From Sordaria brevicollis (Eukaryota; Ascomycota; Sordariomycetes; Sordariales; Sordariaceae): a stretch of 64,000 nt of DNA. Under the pieces are notes generated by a model. That model worked only from the letters and a program-made list of their open reading frames with translations. It was not told where the DNA came from and did not search any database. Shown one piece after another: positions 54,101 to 63,881 of this stretch. Position 1 is the stretch's first letter. Every line of letters starts with the position of its first letter. The translations under genes were made by a program, and so were the position numbers. The DNA lies in NCBI GenBank assembly GCA_033439795.1, contig JAUTDP010000003.1, positions 868,001 through 932,000 on the forward strand. The letters run 5' to 3'.

Positions 54101-54817
54101 GTGGGGCTTGGCCTGGTAACCCGGTGTAACAGCCTCGCGTCCCGGACCCAGTAGCATTGCGTCCGTATCCCAGTAGACGGCCAGGGCGCCCAAGGTAGCA
54201 AGCTTGTGGGTGGTCTTGGTTGAGTCCTGGATGAAGGTAGGCTGCCACTCACCATCGGTGCTGACAGCGCTGAACTCCTCGAGAGTGATACCGAGGGCGA
54301 AGGGGTGGCCCGGAGCAGAGATGGCATCCTCGTAGCGGACGTGGATATTCTTGACGGTGACCTGTAGGTTATCGACAATCTTGGTGACGAGGCTCTGGGC
54401 AAAGCTCTGGCTGCGTTTTTGTTCCTCGGGGCTGAGGCCTTCCTGATTCCTCTCCTTGAGCAATTCGGCAGAGTCCAGCTTTTCCATCTTGATGCGCTGT
54501 TTGCGGCGTTCCTCTTCCTCTTCATTATACTCGGCTTCCTCCTTGGGTGATGCAAGCAGATAGACATCCTGGATGTAGACCTTGACGGGGGCGCCGCGGA
54601 GGTTAGACCAAGGAATGGTCAGGGTGAGCTCGCCAAGATGACCTTCAACGACGTTGATGGGTAGCTTGAGCTGATCGAGGGCTTCGCGCCGCAGTTCGAG
54701 GTTGCGAAGCTTAACATCGCCGGACCAAATGCCAACCTTGAGCTGTGTAGGGTCGAAGTTCTTGACGTACATGCCCAGGAAGCGGTTAAGCAACCCGGCA
54801 ACGAGACCTTCAAGCAT
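45130..54817 (-). CDS. VPS13: Vacuolar protein sorting-associated protein 13 (bridge-type lipid transfer protein)
   Basis: Two exons, 54817-48333 and 48274-45130, giving 3209 residues, the expected size for a fungal VPS13. The N-terminal chorein domain is diagnostic (MLEGLVAGLLNRFLGMYVKN, then GVWSGDVKLRNLELRR-like sequence and NVVEGHLGELTLTIPW). The long middle forms the hydrophobic-groove rod of repeating beta segments. The VAB/SHR-binding region lies from ~1949 (YRIRNYTGFNIIMQ) to ~2600. The C-terminus has the ATG2_C-like region (PYQGLIMSDRPEDFGIGLARG, ~2930) and a PH-like domain ending near FNRRFRGLE. VPS13 moves phospholipids between membranes at contact sites (ER, mitochondria, vacuole, endosomes). 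The single intron (48275-48332) falls between NPTTR and NYPYMRLKL. A Lys/Ser/Thr-rich stretch near residue ~1770-1810 is a likely disordered loop. Confidence 0.97.
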
Positions 54818-56733
54818 GGCGCGTTTGGGATGCCGTCACCCGGGCCGGGATATCGATCGGAGAATGGGATCGGGGATTTCTATCGCGTATCAAGTCGAGG
54901 CTTCATCTGGGGCCGTGGGCCGTCTTGTGCTTCGTTTCGCAACTCGTTATGTTGTAGCTAAAATCGTCGAAAAAAGTTGGCGCAAATCATGCCAGAAGTG
55001 CGAAAGGCACGAACGTCATGCAGCAGCGGGTCGGGGTGCGTTGCTGTCGGTACTGCTTAGGTATGTGCGTGTGGGATTGATGTAGGTACTGGTGATGATG
55101 TGTCTGTAGATAGGGTCGTTTGTCAACTTGGTGTTCTGTGTGTCGAGTCTACTTGATACATTGATGGTAGGAGAGCATCGAACCTTGGGAACCCACGTCT
55201 TGCAACTTCTCGGTCGTGCAAAGCGGGGTTGGGTTCTTGGTTCTGGTCTGTTTGGTGGAGCAGCTTGTCAGCTCTAGAACCTATTCCTACGACAGCTTCC
55301 AGCTCGACCCTGAGGCTGAGAGCGGAGAGGACAGTAGAGGTTCTGTGGCCGGAACTTACAGATGACGAGGCTAGAATGAAGTGGGAAGAGTAGAATTGAG
55401 GTACTTTGTTGACTGTGGTTAATGTTCGAGGTAGAGATGACAAAAATGACGATAGGTTGTACTGGAGAAAGAATATCCAAAAGAAGAGCACTACTGCTAG
55501 CGCTGATGACGAAGGCAATGCAGTGAGAAAACCGACTAACAGTGGAAGATCAAATGGCCAGAACAAACAGCCGGGACTGACGCCTGTGAAAACTGAACCA
55601 GCCCACGCCTCAATGAACTGAATTGGGACGTCGGTTGGACATAGGACGGAAAGGAAAGAACCGACGCGCAATGCTTCGTCCTGCCTTCGATCAACTCCCG
55701 TCTGCAAACTGCTGCCCTTTGGACTGATGTTGGGCGCCCGGCCACGGCAGGACTGCAGACGTGCTTTCCCTTGCGAGAGGCCTTCTGTCTCCGAGTCGGG
55801 CACTTTGGAAGCTGCGGGGAACCCTCGGTGCCTGTCAGTTCTTCGTTTTCATTGGTCACTGAACCAAATAAGTGGGTACTGTCAATGTCAGTTTTGAGCG
55901 GGGCCCCAACTTTCTCGGCCCAAGTGGAAACGCAGCTTCGGTCCATCGCTGTGCTCACTGCACTCAGTGCACTGCAGTGCAGTTAATTCCGACACGCACT
56001 TTCACTCCTGTACCTTGATACCTAACATCTACATTCTAGTACGTATCCACGCTCTCAGTCTCAAATAGCTATCCCGAGGAGAATTGCAATTGATTGTCGC
56101 AAGCTGTTCGCGGTTAGCTGCTTGCCTGTGTCTACCTCTAGGAGCAGTAGGAGGGGAAGGCGCCAGTGGACGGCAATACGGCAAGTGGTCCAAGCTCCCC
56201 CTCCTCCAAGTGTTTGTCGAACCCAAAGTTCATCTTGGGCAATTACGTCATTGTTCCTGTCCCAATCTTCAACCCGTTTGAGGGACTGCACTTTCTGCCA
56301 TCCTTCATGCCCATCCTTCCTGCGAACCCCTTTATCGGCAACACAATGACCTGTACACAGCATTAATTTCAGGAATGACGGAGCGATCACAAGCCAAGCT
56401 CGGGAATTTCCTGATGTTTGGTGCCCACTGGCACGAGCAAATCTGACACAATGGCCCAGGATGGACTGAATGATTTTTGTTGAACCGGTTTGTTTTTCTT
56501 GTGGCTTACGATATCACTCACCCTTCCATTCTTTAATCCGTTACTTTTTCAGTGTTCTATTGCAAACTTCAACCCCATTATTACTTCCATCCCAACGTTC
56601 TCTTCCAGTGTCTTGACTTCCATACTGAAAACTCCTATCATCACCTGTGGAAGGCTGTCAACGCCGTTATAACTCTCGAATCAGTTGCCTCTGCCCCTTT
56701 CTGAAGAGACCTCAACACCAAGCACACGAAACC
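54818..56733. other. Divergent promoter region, VPS13 / DUF3429 gene
   Basis: About 1.9 kb. Contains the palindromic CACTGCA cluster (55955-55983) and one TACCTCTA octamer (56133-56140). A 226-codon minus frame (55123-55803) is Ser/Leu-rich with no domain. No gene called. Confidence 0.5.
55955..55983. repeat. Palindromic CACTGCA-rich tract
   Basis: CTCACTGCACTCAGTGCACTGCAGTGCAG contains the perfect 12-bp palindrome GCACTGCAGTGC (55969-55980) and further TGCACT/AGTGCA words. It uses the same words as the cluster at 34616-34808. Confidence 0.6.
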
Positions 56734-58070
56734 ATGATGCTCCGAACATCGCGCCCTCTCATGGGTACTGCGCAAAGGCTACCACTCTTGGTCCGTTCAG
56801 CCCACACAAAGTCCTTCAACCGCCCTGTTGCGACACCCTTGTCCCGAAATGCGCAAATCCCAAAGACCAGCAGCGCTTCGTTGGTGTTTCGATCGGCCTT
56901 TTCGTCAAAACCTCCACTTCAACCCAACGAAATTGATACAGAACGCGAAAAGAAATTGGCCCAGCAAAAGCTCAAGGTGGACCCCGAGAACATCACCGAG
57001 GACTCCTCTGTCCGGCCTTTGTTTGAGCAAGACCAAGCTGCACCTTCGGGAGTCAAGGCCAAGGATACCAGCGAAAGTCTCAAAGATGACTTGGTAAGTT
57101 GGCACACCTGGCCTGGTTGCATTTAGACGTAATCTGACCACTTCTTTTCCAGGGCCTTGTCAAAGACACATTGGCACTCAAGACTGTTCCTCGAGAAACA
57201 TACGCCCTCGGTTTTGCCGGCACTATTCCTTACCTTGCTACGTCTCTCTCAACCGTCTATCTCTCCTGGAACCTCAACCAGAGGTACCCTGCTGAGTCCG
57301 ACCTCCTCAATACCATTCTGTTCAGGCACGAGACAGTCCGTGATCTTCTGGACATCATCGAACCCCTCCAGGTGGGCTACGGTGCAGTCATCATCTCTTT
57401 CCTCGGGGCTATCCACTGGGGTCTAGAGTTTGCTGAGAAAACCCCTTCGCATGCCCGCACTCGTTTCCGTTACGGCATGGGCCTACTGGCACCCATCATC
57501 GCTTGGCCTACCACTTTGATGTCTATCCAGTGGGCATTGACCACGCAGTTCCTTGCCTTTACCGGTCTCTACTATGCGGATTCTCGAGCCACTGTCAGAG
57601 GATGGGCGCCTGCCTGGTATGCCACCTACCGCTTCGTTCTGACGGGCATCGTCGGTATCGCTCTTTTCATCAGCATTCTTGGCCGCCTCAAGATCGGCGA
57701 GACCCACGCTCGCCTTAGCACCGAAGAGCTTACCGACCTTGTGAGCTACAAGACTGGAGCCGACAAGCCTTACCACGACTGGGCCAAGGAGGAAGCAGAG
57801 GAGAGGAAGAGAATCAAGAAGGAGAAGCAGGAGGAAGAGAAGAAGAAGAAGGAAGAGGAGGCCAAGAAGAAGCAAGAGGAAAAGGTCGACAAGCAAAAGA
57901 ACAAGGGTAGCTCCGAGCAGAAGGAGAAGTCCGAAAACAACGACGACGTTGACAGCAAGAAGGATGGAGACAAGAACGTCAACCCTGAAAGCAAGAAGTC
58001 GCCCGCCGACAAGAGCGACGACAAGGAGAGCAAGGAGGACAAGAGTGAGGACAAGAGCAAGGATAACTAG
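56734..58070 (+). CDS. Mitochondrial DUF3429 (TMEM69-like) membrane protein
   Basis: Two exons, 56734-57093 and 57153-58070, giving 425 residues. The N-terminus is Arg/Ser/Thr-rich and lacks acidic residues for ~50 positions, as in a mitochondrial presequence. The DUF3429 domain follows (~128-290) with GFAGTIPYLATSLSTVYLSW, VGYGAVIISFLGAIHWGLEF and three further hydrophobic helices, including FVLTGIVGIALFISILGRL. The C-terminus (~305-425) is an extreme Lys/Glu/Asp/Ser tail. The family is found in the mitochondrial inner membrane; its biochemical role is not established. Start chosen at the first of two adjacent ATGs (MMLRTSRP), which gives the presequence. Confidence 0.88.
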
Positions 58071-58322
58071 AGTGGCTGTGGTTTGTCTTTGGGATGCATT
58101 GAAGTTGGTATGCCCTTGTGGGTTGCGACCCTTGTGGATAGAGTGGTGATAAAAGGGTAAAGCATGGGCCAAGGTTCTTGGTCCTGAATTTTCTTAATGA
58201 TGACGATGTATGTATCTGGGCATATTTCTGTTGTTTGTCATGGCATTGGTGTTCTTGAGCGCCCAGTGCTTCTCATAAATGTCATTTCTTGGTTGACACC
58301 CCAACCGTCTTCAGAAGCTGGT

Positions 58323-59174
58323 CTATACTGTGGTGGCAACCGCGATTAACAACCCCAAACCCAAGCTCCACGACACAGCCATGTGCCTCATAGCATCCGA
58401 ACTCGGATCACTCTCGCTGGGATTGGGAGCATCACCAGCAGCAGAGCTGGTGGGGATAACAGTCCCGGTCATGATGCTAACATCAGCAGCCCTGGTACTG
58501 GTACCTGCCGTGGTGCTAACCGTAGCTGTCAGACCAGGGGCAACCCAAGTGTCCACGAACCCCGTGTCATAAACAGCCAAAACATTTTTCCCGCCACAAA
58601 TCTGGCTCTCGTCCCCTGCGCAAGGAACATTGCACTCGCTCTGGTCCTCCACCAACTTGCTCTCCTTGTTCTCCTCCCTCATCCAACCACACCAGCACTG
58701 ATTCCCATTCTGCATCCCCGCGGAGCCGTACCCATGTATCTTGCACGTATAAACGCAGCTTTCAACCTTCAGGTCCCAATCCATCCTGTCCTTCACAAAA
58801 TACGTGTATTCCACCTCGAGACTGCCCTTCATGAAACAACCGATCGAAGGGCCGGCCGCGACGCGGACGCAGTAGGATCTGTAGTCAAGCCAGGGCTCGC
58901 AGTCGATGGAGACGGACGGGTTCCATTTGTGAAATTCTTCGGGCGAGATGGAGAAGAAGCGGCGCACGGCGGCGCAGGAGCCGTTGGTGTATTCGCCTGA
59001 GACTTTGATCGGGGACGTGGAGAGGGTGGTGTGGTCGTACCATTGGATGCAGTCGGAGGCGGCGTTCGGGTCTGTAGGGTATTTGGGGGGATAGACGTCG
59101 ATTTGGAGGGTGGGTGTGAGTTGGAAAAAGAAGGAGAGGAGAATTGGGAGGAGGGAGGAGGTGGAGGGTGCCAT
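58323..59174 (-). CDS. LysM-like plus WSC domain cell-surface protein
   Basis: Intronless, 283 residues on the minus strand. Signal peptide ~1-24 (SSLLPILLSFFFQL). Residues ~30-95 resemble a LysM module (FSISPEEFHKWNPSVSIDC...YCVRV). A WSC domain follows (~98-195) with its conserved cysteines: IGCFMKGS, VESCVYTCKIHGYG, NQCWCGWM, CNVPCAGDESQICGG. A Ser/Thr-rich linker (~200-262) leads to a C-terminal hydrophobic helix (SWSLGLGLLIAVATTV), consistent with a GPI signal or a terminal anchor. The domains bind carbohydrate (chitin-type and wall glucans), so a cell-wall or secreted role is likely. The upstream ATG at 59384 is in frame, but 59174 is preferred because it gives the signal peptide. Confidence 0.87.
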   Translation of the reverse strand: MAPSTSSLLPILLSFFFQLTPTLQIDVYPPKYPTDPNAASDCIQWYDHTTLSTSPIKVSGEYTNGSCAAVRRFFSISPEEFHKWNPSVSIDCEPWLDYRSYCVRVAAGPSIGCFMKGSLEVEYTYFVKDRMDWDLKVESCVYTCKIHGYGSAGMQNGNQCWCGWMREENKESKLVEDQSECNVPCAGDESQICGGKNVLAVYDTGFVDTWVAPGLTATVSTTAGTSTRAADVSIMTGTVIPTSSAAGDAPNPSESDPSSDAMRHMAVSWSLGLGLLIAVATTV

Positions 59175-61495
59175 GGTTGTGGTTTGCGGTGGTAGCCTGG
59201 TGCCGGTGCTGGTGCTAGTAATGGCGGCGATGAATGTGATCTGGGGCGGATGGAGAGGATGTGAGATGTGTGAAGGGGGGAGAGGACTACAATGTGGGAA
59301 AGGAGCGAAGAGAAGTATTTCAGTGTGAAGGCATTCACATGCCAATTTTAAGCAGGTTTCTTCCAACCTCATCTCCAGACTCACCGTCGTCGATTCATGT
59401 TGCCGGCGTCTCGTCTATACGCGGTCGTTTCACCATACCGGGAGAGCAGCGCCGGCCGGCATTGAGATCCGGGCCTAGAGGTGAGATTTGTACGACCCGA
59501 TCCGGGAGGTAAGCGACCCTAACGGAGCTTGGCTCGGGGCTTAGCCGGCAACAAAATCCCGGAGGTTGACGGGTGTTCGACGGCGTGAGGCCACCCGATG
59601 ATGGGTGAGACGGGGGTTTCATCGCCTGTCGCTGTGTGTATGATCCATCTCCGATATTTTACGTCCTTCCTTCTAGTTCCAGTTCATTGGACAGCGGGAC
59701 GATGAAAGAAACCGGTGAATTGCTTAAGTTAATCGGCTGTTCGCGTTGTTGAATCGAGATGAGTTCTTGCCGTTCATTTGTGGAAAGGAATCGAGGAAGA
59801 CCGCAACTTGGGAAGTTCGAAAACTGAATGGCGGACACCCGTGCAGTTTGTTGTTGGCCTAACAGATACTATCAGATCATCGTAGTCATTTGCCCCTAGT
59901 ATGTTAGTAGATGCTTGCCTGCGCTAAAAATGGTTCACTGTCAGTATCAGCGGCTGGTGGTCTGTGCGCGCCCCCTGTGCCATGCCTGCCGTGAGCCGCA
60001 TCACACTCACCTCAACCCGCCGGTCTTCGCTCCTTTCTCATTCATCAGTTGAAGATGTGATCAATATCCAACGACACTTAAGTTCACTCTGTGTTGGCTC
60101 GCCTCATCACTTTTCATCGCTAAGGAAACTGGACCGCCAACGTCGACCAGACAATGATGCTGTCACAACCTACGGCATCGCATCGGTTTTACCGACCACA
60201 CGACTGTTTTGTTGTCCAGGCCGGGGCTGTCCCTCCTGTTGTTGTTCCGTCCTTATCCTTTTTGGCTAACGAAGCTACAACAGGGCAGGATTTTGTTGGC
60301 GTTTCTGTGCGTTTGTTCTCAGCGATGTTTAACGCCAGCGTGTTGTCGCCGAACCAACAAGCCGCGATAGTCTTTTCACAAAGATATCGCTTCTGTGTTC
60401 CTGAGGAGCTGATGTGGATCTAGACGCAAGTATCGAACGCTAGCCGGGCGTTCGAGGAAGCTGGTTTATCTTCAGCTTGTGTTGGGTGTCGCGTCAAGCG
60501 ACGTATACCCCGCGCCAAATGGCCGGTATATACTGGGATGCAAACATTCCTCCCTAGGGACGACACTTTCGATGACGGGTCCGAGAATTTCCAGCTTCTG
60601 TGTCAAAATTCATTCAGTGTTGGGTAGGTCGAGCCAACAGCCTCATTGGCAGGGGAGGTCATTCCCAATGTCCGATCGTGCGTGTGATCTACACAGGGAT
60701 CCAACATCTGATAACGGTCATAGGCATGTGCGCTCCAACACAAAGAACGGTCGTTTATGTTGTCTTGCTGAGCCGCATGCTGTGTTGGAAAACAATATGC
60801 TTTACCCTAGGCACGGTACAATGGCCACGCCTACGACTGGACATCGCACGATAAACAACAGGTCATCCGGAGCAATTCCGACCAACAGTCTCGATGGGCG
60901 CTTAGCAATATCACCGTGGTTGTGATGCGATGTGTTCAGAACTCAGCGCCGACGCTATGCCGAACCTCATCAAAACCCTGGCAGATTCGTGGGCTCGCCT
61001 AGTGGTGTCGTTGTTTCGTTTGCAAGGCTCTCCAAAACATTCCCCAAGTCCTGGGATCGGTGACAATGATCGAATTTGGGATGCCCAGAGGGCAGCCAAA
61101 ACCAACTGGTATCTCTCCACAAAACAAAGGGTTTACCGCCAACGGTCACTCCTACATAAGCTGATGAAAGAATCTCAACAGGTCGTCACCATAGTTTTGT
61201 ACCTTTCGTTTACATACGTTCTCCCTCTCCAATCACTAACTCTTCATCTCTTGTCTTCGTAGGCCCGTGATCATCATGCCAACCAACATGTTGGTCCAGG
61301 CTGGTCCGAGGTGTTGGTTCATACTCCGGATGCTGTTCGCCCTCGTTGCCGTTCCGTTATATAAGGGTGGTAGAACTCTGTCGAAAGAAATACTTGATGC
61401 ATCAGCAGGAAAGCATACTCCCTTCGCTGTTCACCTTATCTTGAATGCCCAGACGCGACAAAGCCTCTTATTCTACCCGGAAACACCCACGAACA
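59175..61495. other. Gene-poor region
   Basis: About 2.3 kb without a supported gene. Several open frames of 60-150 codons (for example 60479-60925 +, 60930-61262 +) lack domains and splice-consistent partners. TATATAAG at 61359-61366 is a likely TATA box for the next frame. Confidence 0.5.
61359..61366 (+). promoter_or_regulatory. Putative TATA box
   Basis: TATATAAG lies 130 bp upstream of the ATG at 61496, a spacing similar to that of MT3 and MT4. Confidence 0.45.
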
Positions 61496-62038
61496 ATGGC
61501 GGCCGGAAAGGACGACAAGTTAGAGCCAGTGCCACATCAGGGTGTAACAGATACACCCAGAAAAGTCCATTGGGTAGTCTATCCCCCATCTCAAGAACTC
61601 GGTCATACTGTGGGCACCGATCAACTGATTAGGTACTTCGGCGTCATTGAAGTCAACCCGGTCCCTATGCTTCCCACATACAAGAAGGTATCTGCCATCG
61701 CCACCATTTACAAGATAGGTCCTGACGGGAGGGGGAACAAGCAATCTGACAGGTCGTTCTCATACGACCAGAGGAATCCCGGCCTCAGATTTAGCGCCAA
61801 TCTTCCAGATACCAGCTGTCCTTACGACGACTTTATTAGGTTCATCTTGTTCGGGCACATCCGCTTCCCAGAAGCCGGCACATACAAACTGGATGTCACC
61901 GTCGAAGGCTCCTACTCATCAGAGGTATATGGACCAACGCCTAGAAATCTTGAAAACATTGGGAAGATTACCGGTTTACACATTAAGGTGAAGGATGATG
62001 CCAGATGGGACGAACAGCGAAGTAAGTATATGCAGTAG
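61496..62038 (+). CDS. Hypothetical protein, possible beta-sandwich fold
   Basis: Open frame of 180 residues from the ATG in AACAATGGC. It reads like real protein: alternating hydrophobics such as VSAIATIYKIGPDG, FIRFILFGHIRFPEAGTYKL and IGKITGLHIKVKDD, suggesting beta strands. I considered the velvet family because of the strand pattern near FPEAGTYKLDV, but the family's signature segments are absent. The frame ends shortly after a good donor (CAGCGAA|GTAAGTAT at ~62021), so the stop at 62036-62038 may lie in an intron and further exons may follow (62080 onward). TATA box 130 bp upstream. Function unknown. Confidence 0.45.
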   Translation: MAAGKDDKLEPVPHQGVTDTPRKVHWVVYPPSQELGHTVGTDQLIRYFGVIEVNPVPMLPTYKKVSAIATIYKIGPDGRGNKQSDRSFSYDQRNPGLRFSANLPDTSCPYDDFIRFILFGHIRFPEAGTYKLDVTVEGSYSSEVYGPTPRNLENIGKITGLHIKVKDDARWDEQRSKYMQ

Positions 62039-62187
62039 CCTCCTCGAATCCTAATGGTCTCTACCTTTTCAACTTCTTGTATAGATAAGTCAGCGTTAGT
62101 CCCATTCTATTTCGTTTGCTTACTGATGCTACCGAACATTAAACTGTAAGCACAGCCTTGTTCCCCCTAAGTCAGCCAGCGAACATT

Positions 62188-62188
<1 letters not shown>

Positions 62189-62237
<49 letters not shown>
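62189..62237. repeat. 49-base poly(T) tract
   Basis: An uninterrupted run of 49 T. Read on the minus strand it is a poly(A) tail, which may mark a retroposed sequence inserted in minus orientation, or a slippage-prone or assembly-sensitive homopolymer. Confidence 0.9.
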
Positions 62238-62238
<1 letters not shown>

Positions 62239-62546
62239 GATTTTATGGCTCTTCGCTAACCTCAATTTATTAAAGCCGATTGGGCCGGGACCCAGATTCT
62301 AGCACATTTGGAATGGTATCCAGTTGTCGGTTGCGATGGGTATATGGACAAACAAACTCGGGAGATAATGTGGGAACAGCCCATATATTGTGCAAACCCA
62401 CGCAGGACCGAAAAGGCAAAGTTAAATCACGCCCAGAGTGACGCTGGTCTTAGTTCCTTGATTACGGTCATATACACGGGCGGGCCGCTACCTGGAAGTG
62501 GAAGTGTAACTCCAAGTGCAACTGGGAGTGGGAGCCAAGTGGAGGT

Positions 62547-62571
62547 TACTCGTCTGGGCTAAAAACGCCCT
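62547..62571 (+). repeat. 25-bp direct repeat, copy 1
   Basis: TACTCGTCTGGGCTAAAAAC followed by GCCCT. Matches copy 2 (63510-63534) at 24 of 25 positions, same orientation, 963 bp apart. A related inverted fragment, CAGACGAGTAGCCCGG, lies at about 62608-62623. Confidence 0.7.
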
Positions 62572-62994
62572 GACTCTTAAGGTACAGGAGGAAGTGCCAT
62601 TTCTAGGCCAGACGAGTAGCCCGGCGGCAGCATAGTATACAGTTGAAAGTTCGGGGTAGGAGAGCGGTCATTAGGAACCCCCTAGGACTTGCTCGGCAAA
62701 CATGTTTCGCTATGGGGCAGCTAAATTATACCCAAGTAGCTTTATACCTACTTTCCAGTGTCTCATGTCTTCGACAAAACGGGTTTCATTACCCCTCTAT
62801 AATATGCCGGGTCGGTACTTGGTTGTATTCCAATCTTCCGCGTAATTGACCCGATGAAGATGCGTTTCCTTCTAGAATACAGTAACTTACCTATATAAAC
62901 CCAAAGATAGTTTGCCAAGATCGCCAAGGGGCAGAATTATTTTCCCTTCCCCGTTCTTTACCTCTACCTATTTCAAAAGAGCTCGGACCATCTC

Positions 62995-63038
62995 AGCCCG
63001 CTTCAGCGGGCTCCGATAAGATAACAGATAAGATAACA
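62995..63038. repeat. Hairpin and 12-bp tandem duplication with GATA sites
   Basis: AGCCCGC-TTCA-GCGGGCT (62995-63012) can form a 7-bp stem with a 4-base loop. It is followed by two exact copies of GATAAGATAACA (63015-63026, 63027-63038), giving four GATAA sites in 22 bp. Confidence 0.65.
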
Positions 63039-63509
63039 TGTGCACTTCCCGTTGATGCCTGCCTAACGCGATGGCTATGGCACCTCACTCCGTCGGAGCT
63101 CGTACGTCGATTCAGGTCTATTGTATTTCGTGCATTGACTGGTCATTTTAATCTGTCATCATCGAAGGTTCAATTTCATTCTAAGGGGAATATTACTCAA
63201 CTCCCATCAGTCTCCCAGCTCGTTTTCTTGGCAGCGACTTCGGCACTCAGAGGTTTGCAAACTTCTCCTGTTGAGAAGATGACTTCGCATCCCATGGCTC
63301 GTGTATGCTCGAAATATCAAACTCACATCCAAAATTGCCAGCTGAGGACGTGGCTGTCATTGGCCAAAATGAGGATGCGAGGTCTGGTACTACCACAGCT
63401 GCGAGGTGATGTTTGAGTGGTTGTTTGTTACCGAAGGCAAAGAGGCTACCCGTCACCGGTGGGTGACAAGCGGGGTAACGACGCGAATCAAAAATCTCCC
63501 ATCACGGCG

Positions 63510-63534
63510 TACTCGTCTGGGCTAGAAACGCCCT
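63510..63534 (+). repeat. 25-bp direct repeat, copy 2
   Basis: TACTCGTCTGGGCTAGAAAC followed by GCCCT; one mismatch to copy 1 at 62547-62571. Confidence 0.7.
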
Positions 63535-63881
63535 CTGCGGCCCCATCCTTCGAGGAAAGCTTTTCCCTTCGTTTTGTTGTAGTAGTCCGGGTCCCAGTGT
63601 TGCTTAACTTCGTCGCCGCGAGGAAGCACACGGCTTGTTGTTCTAGGTACTGTTTACTTTGGGGACGCCTTCATTTGCACAGTAAGTCCTTTCTTTTCAG
63701 ATTTGGGATATGCGGTGAAAGAACCCGGTGTTCACCTGTCGGGTGTCAGTGCCCCTGCTCTTGAATCGACATAGCTAACGCGACCAGCTTTTAGGTCAAC
63801 ATTTCTGCGAGGATATCTGCCATAGGAATTCCAATCGAGCCGTCTTCCATCCTGGAATTGAAATCCAGGGGCAGGAAAGAA

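Larger units (their letters stand above)
62039..63881. other. Region with poly-T tract and short repeats
   Basis: About 1.8 kb. Contains the 49-base T tract (62189-62237), two copies of a 25-mer (62547, 63510), a hairpin next to a 12-bp tandem duplication of GATAAGATAACA (62995-63038) and one TACCTCTA octamer (62959). An 84-codon frame (62308-62562) could be a 3' exon of the upstream hypothetical gene, but I cannot join it with confidence. Confidence 0.5.

Noticed and set aside
55123..55803. 226-codon minus-strand frame upstream of VPS13
   Set aside because: Low-complexity translation in the divergent promoter region, no homologous feature recognised.
61496..62038. Velvet-family regulator
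   Set aside because: Considered because velvet proteins partner with LaeA and strand texture is similar, but the characteristic velvet segments (such as the CG.G.KDRRP-type region) are absent.
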